A model generated the notes under the pieces. That model did no database searches and was not told the DNA's origin. It saw only the letters and a program-made list of their open reading frames with translations. Below are positions 8,404-17,388 of a stretch of 64,000 nt of DNA, piece after piece; positions within the stretch are counted from its first letter, which is position 1; the number at the start of each line of letters is the position of its first letter. A program made the position numbers and the translations under genes. The DNA lies in contig CALFWM010000053.1 in NCBI GenBank assembly GCA_937928635.1, positions 1-64,000 on the forward strand, written 5' to 3'. Origin of the DNA: an uncultured Sulfitobacter sp. Lineage in GTDB: Bacteria; Pseudomonadota; Alphaproteobacteria; Rhodobacterales; Rhodobacteraceae.

Positions 8404-11103
8404 ATGCTGGGTATCGGAAACATTGCAAAAAAAGTCTTTGGTACCCCCAATGACCGTCTGATCAAGAAAACCCGCCCGCTGGTCGGGCAGATCAATGCGC
8501 TGGAACCGGAGTTTGAAAAACTCAGCGATGAGGGCCTGAAGGAAAAGACCGAAGAATTGGCCAAGCGCGCGATGCAGGGCGAAAGTCTGGACGATCTGCT
8601 GCCCGAAGCCTTTGCAAACTGTCGCGAGGCTGCGCGGCGCACATTGGGCCTGCGTGCTTTCGATACCCAGATGCTGGCGGCGATTTTTCTGCATCAGGGC
8701 AATATTTCTGAGCAAAAGACGGGTGAAGGTAAGACCCTGACGGCGACGTTGGCCGCCTATCTGAATGCGCTGACTGGCGATGGCGTGCACATTGTGACCG
8801 TCAATGAATACCTTGTGCAGCGAGATTCAGAATGGATGGGCAAGGTCTTTGCCGCCCTGGGCCTGACCACCGGTGCCGCGATTTCCGGCATGGCGGATGA
8901 AGACAAACGCGCCGCGTATGAGTGCGACATCACCTATGCCACCAACAATGAGCTGGGTTTTGACTACCTGCGCGACAACATGAAATCCTCATTGGATGAT
9001 ATTTTCCAAAAGAAACACAATTTCGCGATTGTGGATGAGGTTGACTCTATTCTGATTGATGAGGCGCGCACGCCGCTGATTATTTCAGGCCCTGCACAGG
9101 ACCGTTCGGAGATGTATCAGGTCATCGACAAGGTGATCCCGACGCTGTCGGATGAACATTTTGAACTGGATGAAAAATCCAAGAACGTGACCTTTACCGA
9201 TGAGGGCAATGAGTTTCTTGAGGAACAATTGCGCGCGCGCTCCCTCATGGAAGAGGGGCAATCACTCTACGATCCGGAAAGCACCACGATTGTGCACCAC
9301 GTCAATCAGGGTCTGCGGGCGCATAAGCTGTTCCAGCGCGACAAGGATTACATCGTGCGCGATGGCGAGGTCATGCTGATTGATGAATTCACAGGCCGCA
9401 TGATGCAGGGCCGTCGTTTGTCAGATGGTTTGCATCAGGCGATTGAGGCCAAGGAAGACGTGGACATCAAGCCGGAGAATGTCACACTGGCCTCTGTGAC
9501 GTTCCAGAATTACTTCCGCCTCTATGACAAGCTGGCCGGGATGACGGGCACCGCCCTGACCGAAGCTGAGGAATTTCGCGAAATTTACGGGCTTGGCGTT
9601 GTTGAGGTGCCCACCAACGTGCCCGTCGCGCGGGTGGACGAAGACGATGCTGTCTATCGTACAGCTGCCGAAAAATACGCCGCCATGGTCGAAAAAGTGC
9701 AGCAGGCCAATGCAAAAGGGCAGCCAGCGCTGGTTGGTACAACGTCAATTGAAAAATCCGAACTGCTCAGCCAGATGCTGACGGCTGCGGGCATCAAGCA
9801 TAACGTGCTGAACGCCCGCCAGCACGAACAAGAAGCGCAGATCATTGCCGATGCGGGCAAATTGGGTGCGGTCACCATCGCGACCAACATGGCGGGCCGT
9901 GGTACTGACATTCAGTTGGGCGGCAACATCGAGATGAAAGTGTTGGAGGCTTTGGCTGCGGACCCTGAAGCGGACCCGGTTGCCGTGCGCGCTGAAATCG
10001 AAGCGGGCCATGCGGATGAAAAGAAAAAAGTGTTGGAGGCGGGCGGCCTCTACGTGATCGCATCAGAGCGGCACGAGAGTCGTCGCATTGATAACCAATT
10101 GCGTGGCCGTTCTGGCCGTCAGGGGGATCCGGGCCGCACCTCGTTCTTCCTGTCACTCGAAGACGACCTGATGCGCATTTTCGGCTCTGAACGGTTGGAA
10201 AAAGTGCTGACAACGCTGGGCCTCAAAGAGGGCGAGGCGATTATTCATCCTTGGGTCAACAAGTCGCTGGAACGCGCGCAGGCCAAGGTTGAGGGGCGCA
10301 ACTTTGACATTCGCAAGCAGTTGCTGAAATTCGACGACGTGATGAACGAACAGCGTAAAGTGATCTTTGGCCAGCGTCGCGAAATCATGGAAGCGGAAGA
10401 TCAGGCCGAAATTGTGGCGGATATGCGCCACGAGGTCATCGACGATCTGATTGATACCTATATGCCGCCAAAATCCTATGCGGATCAGTGGGACACACAA
10501 GGGTTTTATGCGGCGGTGATTGAGCAGCTTAACATCGACCTGCCTATCATTGCCTGGTGCGAAGAAGAGGGCGTTGATGATGACGTGATCCGCGAACGTC
10601 TGGTTGAGGCAACCGACAAGATGATCGCAGACAAGACAGAGGCGTTTGGCCATGAAAACATGCGGTTGATCGAAAAGCAGCTGTTGTTGCAGACCATTGA
10701 CGCAAAGTGGCGTGACCACCTGTTGACCCTTGAACACCTGCGCTCAGTTGTTGGTTTCCGGGGCTATGCACAGCGTGATCCGCTGAACGAATACAAGAAC
10801 GAGTCCTTTCAGTTGTTTGAAGGCATGCTGGATGGTTTGCGTCAGGACGTGACACAGAAACTGGGCCGCGCACAGCCGATGACAGAGGAAGATCGTCGTG
10901 CAATGTTGGAAGAAATGGCGGCACAGCAGGCCGCGTTGCAGGCCGCTGAACCGGTAAATGTGGCGCCACCGGCACCGACGGAAGATGCCATTGACGGCTT
11001 TGACGAAAATGATCCGAATACCTGGGGAAATCCCGGTCGAAATGACCAATGCCCCTGTGGATCAGGGAATAAATTCAAGCATTGTCACGGGCGCCTGTCC
11101 TAA
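8404..11103 (+). CDS. secA: Preprotein translocase ATPase SecA
   Basis: An 899-aa motor that drives unfolded preproteins through SecYEG. Walker A GEGKT is at 107-111 and the DEAD-like DEVD at 211-214. NBD2 contains the [15 protein letters not shown] region, and SGRQGDPG is intact. The C terminus has the zinc-binding [13 protein letters not shown] module used to bind SecB. Length and motif order are those of a full-length single SecA. ATG at 8404 has a good upstream GGAGAG. It stands alone and is divergent from the periplasmic isomerase gene. Confidence 0.98.
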   Translation: MLGIGNIAKKVFGTPNDRLIKKTRPLVGQINALEPEFEKLSDEGLKEKTEELAKRAMQGESLDDLLPEAFANCREAARRTLGLRAFDTQMLAAIFLHQGNISEQKTGEGKTLTATLAAYLNALTGDGVHIVTVNEYLVQRDSEWMGKVFAALGLTTGAAISGMADEDKRAAYECDITYATNNELGFDYLRDNMKSSLDDIFQKKHNFAIVDEVDSILIDEARTPLIISGPAQDRSEMYQVIDKVIPTLSDEHFELDEKSKNVTFTDEGNEFLEEQLRARSLMEEGQSLYDPESTTIVHHVNQGLRAHKLFQRDKDYIVRDGEVMLIDEFTGRMMQGRRLSDGLHQAIEAKEDVDIKPENVTLASVTFQNYFRLYDKLAGMTGTALTEAEEFREIYGLGVVEVPTNVPVARVDEDDAVYRTAAEKYAAMVEKVQQANAKGQPALVGTTSIEKSELLSQMLTAAGIKHNVLNARQHEQEAQIIADAGKLGAVTIATNMAGRGTDIQLGGNIEMKVLEALAADPEADPVAVRAEIEAGHADEKKKVLEAGGLYVIASERHESRRIDNQLRGRSGRQGDPGRTSFFLSLEDDLMRIFGSERLEKVLTTLGLKEGEAIIHPWVNKSLERAQAKVEGRNFDIRKQLLKFDDVMNEQRKVIFGQRREIMEAEDQAEIVADMRHEVIDDLIDTYMPPKSYADQWDTQGFYAAVIEQLNIDLPIIAWCEEEGVDDDVIRERLVEATDKMIADKTEAFGHENMRLIEKQLLLQTIDAKWRDHLLTLEHLRSVVGFRGYAQRDPLNEYKNESFQLFEGMLDGLRQDVTQKLGRAQPMTEEDRRAMLEEMAAQQAALQAAEPVNVAPPAPTEDAIDGFDENDPNTWGNPGRNDQCPCGSGNKFKHCHGRLS

Positions 11104-11208
11104 CAGCTTGCCTTTATTTCGTCTAAAATTCCCCTTTTTGGGGCCATAACTCGGCCCTGATCTCCGGCCATACGTGCTGATGAACGAATCCGTAGGAAGG
11201 ATTACGAC

Positions 11209-12198
11209 ATGGTACGGATGAAGGAAATCGCCACGGCGGTGGGCACACTGGGGTGTGCTGTGGGTATCGGCTTTGTCATGCAAAACTCGGAATCGGCGGC
11301 ACATCGCTACGGTGATGCATCGGGAAAACCAAAGGCAGCAGCGGCGAAGAACATCACCTCGTCCAGTGCGTTGCTTGAGGTTGAGGCAATCACATTGACC
11401 TCTGCGGAATTTGAAAAAGATGCAGAGGCACCGGCAGAGGAACCAATCGTCACCCAGGTCGCGGCAACGCAAGACGAACTGCCAGACCCGGTCGAGCCTG
11501 AAGCCGTTATTGTGCCTGTGTGCGACATGGTTGCACATGCACGTCCCGTGGCCGCAGCAATGGTAAACGTCACGCTGGAGGCGGCCTGCCTGCCAAATGA
11601 GCGTCTGACGATCCACCACAATGGCATGATTTTCACTCAGGTCACATCAGGCACAGGCCAGCTTGACATCACTGTACCCGCATTGAGCGAAGACGCCGTG
11701 TTTATCATGGCGTTTTCAAACGGTGAGGGCGCGGTTGCACAGACCGCTGTCGAAGACCTGAACGATTTCAACCGCGTGGTTGTGCAATGGAAAGGCCACA
11801 GCGGTTTTGAGATTCACGCCCGTGAATTTGGTGCCGCCTACGGTGAGGCCGGGCATATCTGGCAAGGCGCGCCGGGTAGCGTCGCGGATGCCATCACGGG
11901 GCAGGGCGGCTTTATCTCGCGCCAGGGCGATATGACATCAGCAGATCCTTTGCTGGCAGAAGTCTATAGCTTTCCCACGTCTGCGGCCAATCGCGCTGGC
12001 GATGTGGCGCTGAGCGTTGAGGCGCAGGTGAATACAGCCAATTGCGGACTCGAAATCGAAGCCCAGACCATGCAAGTCTCCAGCGCGGGGGCCATCAAAA
12101 CCAAGAACTTAACCATGTCGGTCCCCGACTGCGATGCAATTGGTGACTTTCTGGTGTTGAATAATCTGCTCCAAGACCTGAAAGTCGCTGCAAAGTAA
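11209..12198 (+). CDS. Uncharacterised exported or membrane-anchored protein
   Basis: A 329-aa protein that I do not recognise as a known family. Residues about 7-23 form a hydrophobic segment (GTLGCAVGIGFVMQN) that may be a signal anchor. Residues 40-100 are low-complexity, rich in Ala, Glu and Pro, and the rest is predicted beta-rich with single Cys residues near 102, 125, 280 and 304 that could pair in the periplasm. The start has an AGGAAGG ribosome binding site. It lies 106 bp after secA and 18 bp before the PBP-OmpA gene, so the two envelope genes are likely an operon. A role beside secretion is only a guess from position. Confidence 0.6.
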   Translation: MVRMKEIATAVGTLGCAVGIGFVMQNSESAAHRYGDASGKPKAAAAKNITSSSALLEVEAITLTSAEFEKDAEAPAEEPIVTQVAATQDELPDPVEPEAVIVPVCDMVAHARPVAAAMVNVTLEAACLPNERLTIHHNGMIFTQVTSGTGQLDITVPALSEDAVFIMAFSNGEGAVAQTAVEDLNDFNRVVVQWKGHSGFEIHAREFGAAYGEAGHIWQGAPGSVADAITGQGGFISRQGDMTSADPLLAEVYSFPTSAANRAGDVALSVEAQVNTANCGLEIEAQTMQVSSAGAIKTKNLTMSVPDCDAIGDFLVLNNLLQDLKVAAK

Positions 12199-12216
12199 CG
12201 CACGACTTGGGGTCAC

Positions 12217-13776
12217 ATGACAGTATTGAAACGTGCGGCGGTTTACGTCGCACTTTTCCTTTTCGCAGGGACAGCTGGGATGGCGCAGGACGTCACCCTG
12301 ACGTCACGTGATGGCAAGGTGGAACTGGTTGGCACGCTGCTGGGATTTGACGGCGAATTTTATCGTGTTGAAACGGACTACGGCGAACTGACCGTGGATG
12401 GGTCAGGGGTGATTTGCACCGGGCCCGGATGCCCCAATTTGCAGGCCTTTGTGGCAGAGATTCAACTCTCAGGATCAGCAACGATGGGCGCGGTCCTGAT
12501 GCCGGCACTGATCAATGCCTTTGCCCAGCGCAACAATTACACCGTTTCCCGCGAAGAGGTTGATCAGACCCAGTTTGATCTGTTGCTGACCCAAAACGAC
12601 ACGCAGAAATTGACGGCGCGTTTCGGGTTTCGCGCCACAAACACAGACGAAGGGTTTGCCGATCTGTTGGCGGATGAGGCCGATATTGTGATGGCCCTGC
12701 GTGAAATTCGCAGGGACGAACGCATCAATGCGCGCGAGGCCGGGATGGGCGATCTGACCGGTGCAAACCGCAGCCGGGTTTTGTCATTGGATGCGGTGGT
12801 GCCTGTGGTGTCGCCCAGCAATCCGTTGAAAGGGATTTCGCCCGCGCTTTTGGCGCAGGCGTTTGCGGGTCAGATCACGAACTGGTCTGCGCTGGGCGGG
12901 CCGGATGCCCCTATTGACCTGCATTTGCCCAGCGAAAAGAGCGGCCTGAGCCAGGCGATTGCTGATCAGGTGATGACGCCCGCCAAGTTGAAATTTAGCG
13001 ATGATATCATCCGTCATGCCTTGCCGTCTGATTTGGCAGATGCGGTGGCGCGGGATACGTTTGCATTGGGCATCACCAGCTATGCGGAGCAGCGCAACAC
13101 GCAGGTTTTAACCTTGTCCGGGTCTTGTTCATTTGCGCTTAACGCGGGGCGGCGCACGATCAAGACCGAAGATTACCCACTGACCGCGCCGATGTTTCTT
13201 TATTTCCCCGCGCGTCGTTTACCACTGATCGCCCGGGAGTTTTTGGCGTTCACCCGCGGTGCAGAGGCACAAAATGTCATCAGGCGGGCTGGTTTTGTGG
13301 ATCAATCCCCTGAAGAGATAGAAGTTGACGCGCAGGGCAATCGTTTTGCAAACGCGATCACGATGGCCGGCACCGAAATTTCGTTGGAGGAACTGCAACG
13401 CATGACAGCAACGCTCACCCCGATGGCGCGGTTGACCACATCGTTTCGGTTTGAAACCGGTTCCATTCGTCTGGATGCGCAATCGCGCTCAAATGTGCAG
13501 CAATTGGCGCGCTCTCTGGAGCAGGGCACATATGATGCGCGGCAAATGTTGTTTGTGGGGTTCAGCGATGGTCAGGGGGCGGCAAATGCCAACCGAAACA
13601 TTGCGCTGCGCCGGGCGGAGGCTGTGCTGCGCGCGGTGAGTGCGGCGGCGGTGACGGCGAATTTGGAGCGCGTTCAATTGGGTGTAGACGCCTTTGGGGA
13701 GGCGTTGCCAATGGCCTGTGATGACAGCGCCTGGGGGCGGCAGGCCAATCGGCGCGTCGAGGTCTGGGTGCGTTGA
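12217..13776 (+). CDS. Exported PstS-like substrate-binding domain fused to OmpA peptidoglycan-binding domain
   Basis: A 519-aa periplasmic protein. A signal peptide (1-23, ending GMAQ) is followed by a short beta-rich domain (24-75) containing ICTGPGC, a phosphate-binding-protein-like type 2 periplasmic domain (about 80-340), and a C-terminal OmpA/MotB domain (about 385-519) with the final NRRVEVWV signature that binds diaminopimelate in peptidoglycan. The architecture suggests a wall-tethered ligand binder or sensor rather than a transporter component; no permease is nearby. Downstream of the 329-aa gene by 18 bp. Confidence 0.8.
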   Translation: MTVLKRAAVYVALFLFAGTAGMAQDVTLTSRDGKVELVGTLLGFDGEFYRVETDYGELTVDGSGVICTGPGCPNLQAFVAEIQLSGSATMGAVLMPALINAFAQRNNYTVSREEVDQTQFDLLLTQNDTQKLTARFGFRATNTDEGFADLLADEADIVMALREIRRDERINAREAGMGDLTGANRSRVLSLDAVVPVVSPSNPLKGISPALLAQAFAGQITNWSALGGPDAPIDLHLPSEKSGLSQAIADQVMTPAKLKFSDDIIRHALPSDLADAVARDTFALGITSYAEQRNTQVLTLSGSCSFALNAGRRTIKTEDYPLTAPMFLYFPARRLPLIAREFLAFTRGAEAQNVIRRAGFVDQSPEEIEVDAQGNRFANAITMAGTEISLEELQRMTATLTPMARLTTSFRFETGSIRLDAQSRSNVQQLARSLEQGTYDARQMLFVGFSDGQGAANANRNIALRRAEAVLRAVSAAAVTANLERVQLGVDAFGEALPMACDDSAWGRQANRRVEVWVR

Positions 13777-13800
13777 TCATCGTTGCCTGAACGGGCGGCA

Positions 13801-14550
13801 TCAAAGATACCCTTTTGACCGGAATGACAGCTCCTGCGACTTCCCAATAATCAAATGGTCATGCAAAGACAGATCCAACGCCTCACAGGCAGCAGCAATT
13901 TTGTTGGTCATCGCGATATCGGCATCAGATGGAGTGGGATCACCGGAGGGATGATTGTGCACCAGGATCAATGAAGAGGCATTGAGTTCCAACGCACGCT
14001 TGGCAACCTCACGGGGATAGACCGGGACGTGATCAACCGTACCCTTTGCCTGTTCCTCATCCGCAATCAGCACATTTTTGCAATCCAGATACAGCACGCG
14101 AAATTGCTCCGTTTCACGGTGGGCCATTGTGGTGTGGCAATAGTCAATCAGCGCCTCCCAACTTGAGACAACATGCTGTTGCAGCACCTTTGCGCGGGCC
14201 ATGCGTTGGGCGGCGGCCTCCACAATTTTGAGCTCGATGACCACAGCGTCACCGACACCTTTTACTTCTCGAAGCCGGGACTGTGATGCGGTAATCACGC
14301 GGTTAAAGTCACCAAATTGGTCCATCAATGCGCGCGCAAGCGGTTTGACATCGCGGCGCGGAATGGCACGAAAGAGAACAAGTTCCAGCAATTCATAATC
14401 TGGCATTGCACCTGCTCCACCAGCCAAGAACCGGGCGCGCAAACGTTGGCGATGATCAACAATATAAGACGGCTGTTTCCCCCCGGTGGGCTGGGTCGAT
14501 GGAGCCTCGTCCAATATAAAGGGCAGGGGTTTTTCAGCAAAGTCAGTCAT
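13801..14550 (-). CDS. radC: RadC/UPF0758 family JAB-domain protein
   Basis: A 249-aa protein with an N-terminal helix-hairpin-helix-like region (LLELVLFRAIPRRDVKPLA, then REVKGVGDA) and a C-terminal MPN/JAB metalloprotease-like fold. The JAMM metal motif is intact: His198-x-His200 in VHNHPSGDPTPSDAD with Asp209. The name comes from an old link to DNA repair in E. coli that is now doubted; the true function is unknown. The start at 14550 (MTDFAEK) is preferred over an in-frame ATG 30 nt upstream because it matches the usual N terminus. Convergent with the PBP-OmpA gene. Confidence 0.9.
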   Translation of the reverse strand: MTDFAEKPLPFILDEAPSTQPTGGKQPSYIVDHRQRLRARFLAGGAGAMPDYELLELVLFRAIPRRDVKPLARALMDQFGDFNRVITASQSRLREVKGVGDAVVIELKIVEAAAQRMARAKVLQQHVVSSWEALIDYCHTTMAHRETEQFRVLYLDCKNVLIADEEQAKGTVDHVPVYPREVAKRALELNASSLILVHNHPSGDPTPSDADIAMTNKIAAACEALDLSLHDHLIIGKSQELSFRSKGYL

Positions 14551-14713
14551 ATTTCCACGATTGCAAATCATTGTTACCACGGCGTTAAGGCTGGAGCGCC
14601 GTTAGGAACGGAATGAGTGAAGGGCAACAGCGATCCCGGCAAGAAGTGACCGAAATATGAGATTAAAAAATAATGTATTATAATTCAATGGCTTGATCGT
14701 AAAATTACTATTT

Positions 14714-14731
14714 TTGAGGTACGCACCTCAA
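14714..14731. promoter_or_regulatory. LacI-type operator copy 1 upstream of the polyol ABC operon
   Basis: TTGAGGTACGCACCTCAA is symmetric at 16 of 18 positions and has the central CG typical of LacI-family operators. It lies in an AT-rich promoter region (14580-14834) that otherwise holds no gene. The likely ligand-sensing repressor is the LacI protein encoded at 22343. Confidence 0.72.
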
Positions 14732-14736
14732 ATTTT

Positions 14737-14744
14737 GTCTAGAC
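14737..14744. promoter_or_regulatory. Central GTCTAGAC palindrome between the two operators
   Basis: A perfect 8-bp palindrome within TTTTGTCTAGACGT, lying in the gap between the two LacI-type operators. It may be a third protein site (GntR/HutC-type sites often contain such a core) or simply spacer; no direct support for either. Confidence 0.35.
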
Positions 14745-14745
14745 G

Positions 14746-14761
14746 TGAGGTACGCACCTCA
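14746..14761. promoter_or_regulatory. LacI-type operator copy 2 upstream of the polyol ABC operon
   Basis: TGAGGTACGCACCTCA repeats the core of copy 1 exactly, 31 bp away or about three helical turns, so two repressor dimers would lie on the same DNA face. It is 74 bp upstream of the binding-protein start, whose ribosome binding site is GGGAGGAT. Confidence 0.72.
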
Positions 14762-14834
14762 TTTAGCGTGAACCTGTCTGATTGACGAATCGACCGCCAC
14801 AAAGAGCGTTTGATTTTCACACTGGGAGGATAAT

Positions 14835-16154
14835 ATGAAGAATTTGAAACTGGCATCGGTCAGTGTATTCGCGATGGCCGCCGCATCTGTGGCCAGCACG
14901 GCGCAAGCTGAGGATTTGACCCTGTGCTGGGCCGCTTGGGACCCGGCGAACGCGTTGGTCGAACTGTCAAAGGAATTTGAAAGCCAGTCCGGTCATAAGA
15001 TGAGCTTTGAATTCATTCCGTGGCCCAATTTTGCCGACAGAATGCTGAACGAACTGAATTCGGGTGGCAAATTGTGCGATCTGTTGATCGGAGACAGCCA
15101 GTGGATCGGTGGTGGCGCGGAAAATGGCCATTACGTGAAGCTGAATGACTTTTTCGACAAAGAAAACATTTCAATGTCGGACTTTGCAGATGCCACTGTG
15201 TATGCCTACTCCACATGGCCCAAAGGCACGCCAAACTACTACGCACTGCCCGCCATGGGCGATGCAAACGGCTGGTTCTATCGCAAAGACTGGTTTGCCC
15301 GAGACGACATCAAAGCAGCCTTCAAAGAGGCCACAGGCCGCGATCTGGCAGAACCCAAATCCCAAAAAGAACTCCTCGAAATCGCCCAGTTCTTCCAGGG
15401 CCGCGAGATTGATGGCAAGACCGTCTATGGCGCGTCCATCTTTACCGAGCGTGGTTCTGAGGGGATCACAATGGGCGTGACATCAGCCCTGTATCCCTGG
15501 GGTTTCAAATACGAAAACACGCCGGGCAGCTATGACATGGACGGCGCTGTGAACTCCGCAGAAGCGGTTGAGGCGTTGGAATTTTACAAGGAATTCTACG
15601 AAACAGCGACACCGCCGGGCTACACCAACAGCTATATGGGTGAATCGCTTGATGCGTTTAAGTCCGGTCAGGTTGCCATGGCGATGAACTGGTTTGCGTT
15701 CTTCCCCGGTCTTTATGCTGATCCAAACACGGGCGGCGACAAGATCGACTTTTTCGTCAATCCGCCACAGAACAATGCCGGGTCCACCTTGGGCGGACAG
15801 GGCATTTCTGTTGTGGCCTATTCGGACAAGCAGGACGCAGCGCTTGAGTATATCAAGTGGTTTGCCAACCCTGAGGTTCAGGCAAAATGGTGGTCGCTGG
15901 GCGGCTATTCTGCCCATAACTCCGTGCTGAATGATCCCGGGTTCAAGGACAGTGCACCTTTTGCCGGTGATTTCCTTGAGGCGATGGGGTCTGTGCAAGA
16001 TTTCTGGCAGGAACCGGCCTATGCGGAGCTGTTGTTGGCCATGCAAAAACGTCTGCATGACTACATTGTGGCCGACCAGGGTACTGCGCAGGAAGCGCTC
16101 GACAAGCTGGTCGAGGATTGGACCGAAGTCTTTGAAGACGAAGGCAAACTCTAA
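14835..16154 (+). CDS. CUT1 ABC transporter sugar/polyol-binding protein
   Basis: A 439-aa periplasmic binding protein of the family-1 extracellular solute-binding type. A signal peptide (1-25, ending STAQA) precedes a mature chain starting around EDLTLCWAAWDPANAL. Trp- and Tyr-rich segments (QWIGGGAENGHYVKL, SMGDANGW-type region) would line a carbohydrate pocket. It is the first gene of an operon with two permeases, two ATPases and a dihydroxyacetone-type kinase, so a small polyol or keto-sugar is the probable cargo, but the exact ligand cannot be read from sequence. A strong GGGAGGAT precedes the ATG, and two hairpins follow the stop. Confidence 0.92.
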   Translation: MKNLKLASVSVFAMAAASVASTAQAEDLTLCWAAWDPANALVELSKEFESQSGHKMSFEFIPWPNFADRMLNELNSGGKLCDLLIGDSQWIGGGAENGHYVKLNDFFDKENISMSDFADATVYAYSTWPKGTPNYYALPAMGDANGWFYRKDWFARDDIKAAFKEATGRDLAEPKSQKELLEIAQFFQGREIDGKTVYGASIFTERGSEGITMGVTSALYPWGFKYENTPGSYDMDGAVNSAEAVEALEFYKEFYETATPPGYTNSYMGESLDAFKSGQVAMAMNWFAFFPGLYADPNTGGDKIDFFVNPPQNNAGSTLGGQGISVVAYSDKQDAALEYIKWFANPEVQAKWWSLGGYSAHNSVLNDPGFKDSAPFAGDFLEAMGSVQDFWQEPAYAELLLAMQKRLHDYIVADQGTAQEALDKLVEDWTEVFEDEGKL

Positions 16155-16163
16155 GCAAACCTC

Positions 16164-16228
16164 GTAAGGCGGGCCTTGGCCCGCCTTCTGGCTCTACCAT
16201 CAGGTGGGGCGGGCTAAAGCCCGCCTTA
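16164..16228. repeat. Pair of REP-like GC-rich hairpins between binding protein and permease genes
   Basis: Two hairpins: 16166-16187 (AAGGCGGGCC and its complement around TT) and 16208-16225 (GGCGGGCT and its complement around AA). The 11-mer GTAAGGCGGGC at 16164 recurs inverted at 16218-16228, so the two hairpins are inverted copies, a REPIN-like layout. Placed just after the binding-protein stop, they probably stabilise its 3' end and lower downstream expression, as known for REP elements after periplasmic binding-protein genes. Confidence 0.7.
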
Positions 16229-16241
16229 CCGCAGGAAAGTT

Positions 16242-17195
16242 GTGTCCATGCCCGATAGCCCCGCCACACGCGCAGCCGCTGCAACACCCGTTCGGGTCGC
16301 ACGCAAGATCAGAGGTCTGAGTGACCGCGCGATCGCGTGGATTTTTGTGGCCCCCACCATCTTTTTGCTGCTGGCAATCAACATCTTTCCGTTGATCTGG
16401 ACGATCAATCTGAGTTTCACCAATTTCAAGGCCAACCGCATCGGGCGCGAGGTCAAGAACGTGGGCCTGCGCAATTATGAACGTATCCTGACGGACAGTG
16501 ACATCTGGCTGAACATGCAGGCCACGGCGCATTTCCTGTTCTGGACAATTTTCTTTCAGGTTCTGATCGGCTTCACGCTGGCCTATCTGATCAACAAGAA
16601 ATTCAAGGGCAATGATCTGTGGACGACGATCATCGTACTGCCCATGATGTTATCCCCCGCCGTGGTCGGGAATTTCTGGAAGTTTCTTTATCAGCCACAG
16701 ATCGGGCTTTTTAACTACATCGTGGCGTTTTTTACGGGCAAGGATCCATCGAGTTTTGAGATGTTGGGGTCGGTCAATCTCGCCCCCTGGTCCATTGTGA
16801 TTGTCGATACCTGGATGTGGACACCCTTTGTGATGTTGATCTGTCTGGCGGGGCTGCGCTCCATTCCCGACTACATCTATGAAGCGGCGGAGGTCGACCG
16901 GGCCAGTAAGCTGCGGCAGTTCTTTACGATCACCATTCCGATGGTGCTGCCGTTCCTGATGCTTGCCGTGTTGTTTCGTGGGATCGAGAATTTCAAGATG
17001 TTTGATCTGGTCGTGCAGCTCACGGGTGGCGGTCCGGGGTCCACAACCGAGCTGACCTCAATCAACCTCAAGCGCGAGGCGTTTGAGAAATGGCGGACGG
17101 GCTATGCGTCGGCCTATGCGATTATCCTGTTTGTGACGGTGTTTGGTCTGGCGAGCATCTACGTCAAGGCGCTCAACAAGGTGAAGGAGCGGTGA
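16242..17195 (+). CDS. CUT1 ABC transporter permease, MalF-type
   Basis: A 317-aa inner-membrane permease with about six membrane helices, the first at about residues 33-55. The cytoplasmic EAA loop that contacts the ATPase is at 214 onward (EAAEVDRASKLRQFF); the usual Gly is replaced by Arg220. The GTG at 16242 has AGGA 5 nt upstream; the ATG at 16248 is an equally possible start (315 aa). It pairs with the 312-aa permease to form the channel. Confidence 0.92.
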   Translation: MSMPDSPATRAAAATPVRVARKIRGLSDRAIAWIFVAPTIFLLLAINIFPLIWTINLSFTNFKANRIGREVKNVGLRNYERILTDSDIWLNMQATAHFLFWTIFFQVLIGFTLAYLINKKFKGNDLWTTIIVLPMMLSPAVVGNFWKFLYQPQIGLFNYIVAFFTGKDPSSFEMLGSVNLAPWSIVIVDTWMWTPFVMLICLAGLRSIPDYIYEAAEVDRASKLRQFFTITIPMVLPFLMLAVLFRGIENFKMFDLVVQLTGGGPGSTTELTSINLKREAFEKWRTGYASAYAIILFVTVFGLASIYVKALNKVKER

Positions 17196-17235
17196 TGATG
17201 CAGATGTTACCTGCCCCGGCCCGGCGTAGACGGGC

Positions 17236-17357
17236 CAAGCCCGACCTCCCCCACGGGAGGGCTTTTTGCACGGCCCCGCGGTTCAAAGACCAATGTGTTC
17301 GCAGTCAACTCCAGTCACCCAGGAGATGTTCCATTCGCCCACCCGAGGTCGGGCTTG
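17236..17357. repeat. Inverted repeat with internal terminator-like hairpin between the two permease genes
   Basis: A 13-bp sequence CAAGCCCGACCTC (17236-17248) recurs inverted as GAGGTCGGGCTTG (17345-17357). Overlapping the left arm, CCTCCC-CCAC-GGGAGG followed by GCTTTTT (17245-17267) looks like an intrinsic terminator or attenuator. The 193-bp gap (17196-17388) has no gene. The gap is unusual inside an otherwise tight operon. Confidence 0.6.
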
Positions 17358-17388
17358 ACCCCTCCACACCTACCGAAGGGTATCTGTC

